Shown here piece after piece: positions 63,796 to 64,000 of a DNA stretch of 64,000 nucleotides. Within the stretch, counting starts at the first letter, position 1. Every line of letters starts with the position of its first letter. The notes beneath the pieces were generated by a model. The model worked only from the letters and a program-made list of their open reading frames with translations, was not told the DNA's origin and did no database searches. Made by a program: the position numbers and the translations under genes. The DNA is from Bog-473 sp963809825 (GTDB lineage: Bacteria > Actinomycetota > Acidimicrobiia > Acidimicrobiales > RAAP-2): contig CAWELJ010000005.1 in NCBI GenBank assembly GCA_963809825.1, positions 1 to 64,000 of the forward strand. The letters are read 5' to 3'.

Positions 63796-63825
63796 CCCGT
63801 TGGAGGAAGCCCCGTTGGAGGAAGC
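63796..63825 (+). repeat. 15-bp tandem duplication containing a ribosome binding site
   Basis: cccgttggaggaagc occurs twice in a row (63796-63810, 63811-63825) just before the rph start, so two GGAGGA sites precede one start codon. Confidence 0.85.
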
Positions 63826-63828
63826 ACG

Positions 63829-64000
63829 GTGAGCGGGGATCCCCGTGCGGCCCGCCCGGACGGGCGTGCCGTCGACCAACTCAGGCCGGTCAGCTTCGAG
63901 CGCGACTACACGGTCATGGCGCCGGGGTCGGTGCTGGTCACGTTCGGGCAGACCAAGGTGCTCTGCACGGCGTCAGTGGAGGAGCGGGTCCCGCCCTGGA
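63829..64000 (+). CDS. rph: Ribonuclease PH, N-terminal part (continues past window)
   Basis: The GTG at 63829 follows GGAGGAAGC. The first 57 codons include RPDGRAVDQLRPVSFERDY and GSVLVTFGQTKVLCTASVEE then RVPPW, the characteristic start of RNase PH, a phosphorolytic exonuclease that trims tRNA 3' ends. The gene is cut by the right edge of the window. Confidence 0.93.
   Translation, partial: MSGDPRAARPDGRAVDQLRPVSFERDYTVMAPGSVLVTFGQTKVLCTASVEERVPPW

Noticed and set aside
1..64000. CRISPR arrays and tRNA genes
   Set aside because: I searched by eye for short direct repeats with unique spacers and for tRNA T-arm signatures. Only the tmRNA T-arm was found.

Overview
The window is high-GC DNA from an actinobacterium. 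Supporting marks are the mec-cysO-cysM cysteine locus, an Lsr2-type nucleoid protein, DHA2 transporters, a DUF2510 protein, many GTG/TTG starts, and secreted proteins ending in 42-residue GYW.VASDGG repeats. I have seen such repeats mostly in Acidimicrobiia-like genomes, so that class is my best guess (inference). Single-base frameshifts recur in otherwise conserved genes and are very dense in the first 6.2 kb. Many are probably sequence errors.

Layout. 1-6.2 kb (minus): two prepilin-like genes broken by frameshifts, one leading into a very long Ig-like repeat array that runs off the left edge. 6.9-11.2 kb: DinB-like protein, Lsr2, DUF2510 membrane protein, HtrA-type protease. 11.6-13.6 kb: amidohydrolase and TauD-like oxygenase. 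13.7-24 kb: secreted beta-helix repeat protein, two 14-TM transporters, a polytopic membrane protein and a secreted glycosidase-like protein. 24-26.7 kb: small unlinked genes, including a cyclic-nucleotide-domain protein and a phosphoesterase.

26.8-30.3 kb is a compact RiPP-type locus: a Cys-free 104-aa precursor candidate, a HExxH peptide-modifying enzyme, and a TfuA-YcaO fusion, the last two coupled by a GTGA overlap. It predicts a thioamidated, possibly beta-hydroxylated peptide. 30.3-36.1 kb: zinc alcohol dehydrogenase, PhyH oxygenase, ArsM behind an ArsR remnant, and a NarL-type two-component pair. 36.4-45.9 kb: two related secreted proteins, then catabolic enzymes (DapB-like reductase, SDRs, phosphodiesterase, Rieske oxygenase, acyl-CoA ligase).

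47.5-53.1 kb looks like a genomic island next to the 3' end of the tmRNA gene. It holds two transposase remnants around a four-gene coupled operon (carrier protein, AurF-like diiron oxygenase, adenylation protein, GNAT), which should activate an amino acid on a carrier and oxidise it. 53.1-64 kb returns to core genome: ssrA, smpB, mec-cysO-cysM, SDR, ferritin-like protein, pilB-type ATPase, DUF1697, FAD oxidoreductase, a large membrane protein, a VOC protein and the start of rph.
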